Assembly (NCBI RefSeq): GCF_024699275.1
Contig: NZ_JAILPX010000026.1
Location: 62,001 to 126,000 of the forward strand
DNA from: Selenomonas sp.
GTDB lineage: Bacteria > Bacillota_C > Negativicutes > Selenomonadales > Selenomonadaceae
Direction of reading: 5' to 3'
DNA: 64,000 nucleotides
Every line of letters starts with the position of its first letter. Position 1 is the stretch's first letter. Positions 63,858 through 64,000 of the stretch are shown in pieces. Made by a program: the position numbers and the translations under genes. The notes under the pieces are model-generated. The model was not told the DNA's origin and did no database searches. It saw only the letters and a program-made list of their open reading frames with translations.

Positions 63858-64000
63858 ATGAAACTGGAATACCTTCTCGATCATATGCCCGCTGAAATCC
63901 AGCGGCAGACCACTCATAAAATCTACCTGCCCGGTGAATCCATTGTCCGCAAGGGTGATGAAGCCAAGCACGTCTATCTGCTGACCAAAGGAGATACCAA
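63858..64000 (+). CDS. Crp/Fnr-family regulator, N-terminal part only
   Basis: 47 codons from ATG at 63858 (AAAGGA eight bases before) run to the window edge. The sequence IYLPGESIVRKGDEAKHVY followed by LLTKGDT is the start of a cyclic-nucleotide-binding (effector) fold of the Crp/Fnr family. The DNA-binding part lies outside. An upstream ATG at 63850 gives only a three-codon frame. It could be a redox- or nucleotide-responding regulator. Confidence 0.8.
   Translation, partial: MKLEYLLDHMPAEIQRQTTHKIYLPGESIVRKGDEAKHVYLLTKGDT

Overview
The window looks like chromosomal DNA of a Negativicute, most like a rumen or gut Selenomonas. This is inferred from gene content and gene order, not from a database search. 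Base composition is near 50% GC. The cell combines Firmicutes-type gene clusters (secG-esterase-rnr-smpB, rpiB-glyA-upp-ychF, mbl next to flgF/flgG) with a diderm-type flagellum that has P- and L-ring proteins (FlgI, FlgH). It also has anaerobic, fermentative metabolism: glpABC, sucCD and an L-2-hydroxyacid dehydrogenase. About three quarters of the genes lie on the minus strand. No prophage, insertion sequence, CRISPR array or rRNA operon is visible.

Layout. 1-3.1 kb: a FIST-domain sensor (cut by the window edge) with a two-receiver response regulator, small conserved genes and a nitrilase-family amidohydrolase. 3.1-6.7 kb: rpiB-glyA-upp-ychF. 6.8-16.2 kb: a glycerol block with glpABC, an orphan PTS EIIB, glpK, glpF and a second GlpK-like protein whose catalytic Asp is Asn, plus a divergent XRE regulator. 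16.4-20.3 kb: three exported proteins of unknown function and a PAS-GGDEF diguanylate cyclase. 20.4-26.5 kb: a Tat-exported DMSO-reductase-type molybdoenzyme with Fe-S subunit, membrane anchor and chaperone, then a separate Fe-S protein/PucR regulator pair. 26.6-36.5 kb: a low-molecular-weight phosphatase, ECF S-component, BASS transporter, a large PLD-helicase-DUF3427 protein, a cytosolic relative of the molybdoenzyme with a multi-cluster ferredoxin, and an amino-acid permease. 36.5-45 kb: smpB, rnr, esterase, secG, two tRNA-Arg genes, a POT peptide transporter and murA. 45-54.6 kb: a SpoIVB-type protease, a phosphodiester glycosidase, flgFGAHIJ and mbl. 54.8-64 kb: hydroxyacid dehydrogenase, sucCD, galM, a small unknown gene, a c-di-GMP phosphodiesterase with a HAD phosphatase, an AzgA-type purine permease and the start of a Crp/Fnr gene.

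How it fits together. Glycerol would enter through GlpF, be phosphorylated by GlpK and oxidised by GlpABC. Electrons could go to the quinone pool and, under suitable conditions, to the exported molybdoenzyme. Pyruvate-derived carbon would leave as lactate or by the succinate/propionate route (SucCD). Three c-di-GMP or receiver-type signalling loci accompany the flagellar rod and ring genes.

The points most worth following up are the apparently inactive GlpK paralogue and the orphan EIIB in the glycerol block, the cytosolic molybdoenzyme/ferredoxin pair, the inverted repeat over the torD-molybdoenzyme promoter, the helicase-PLD protein, and the RNase R tail.
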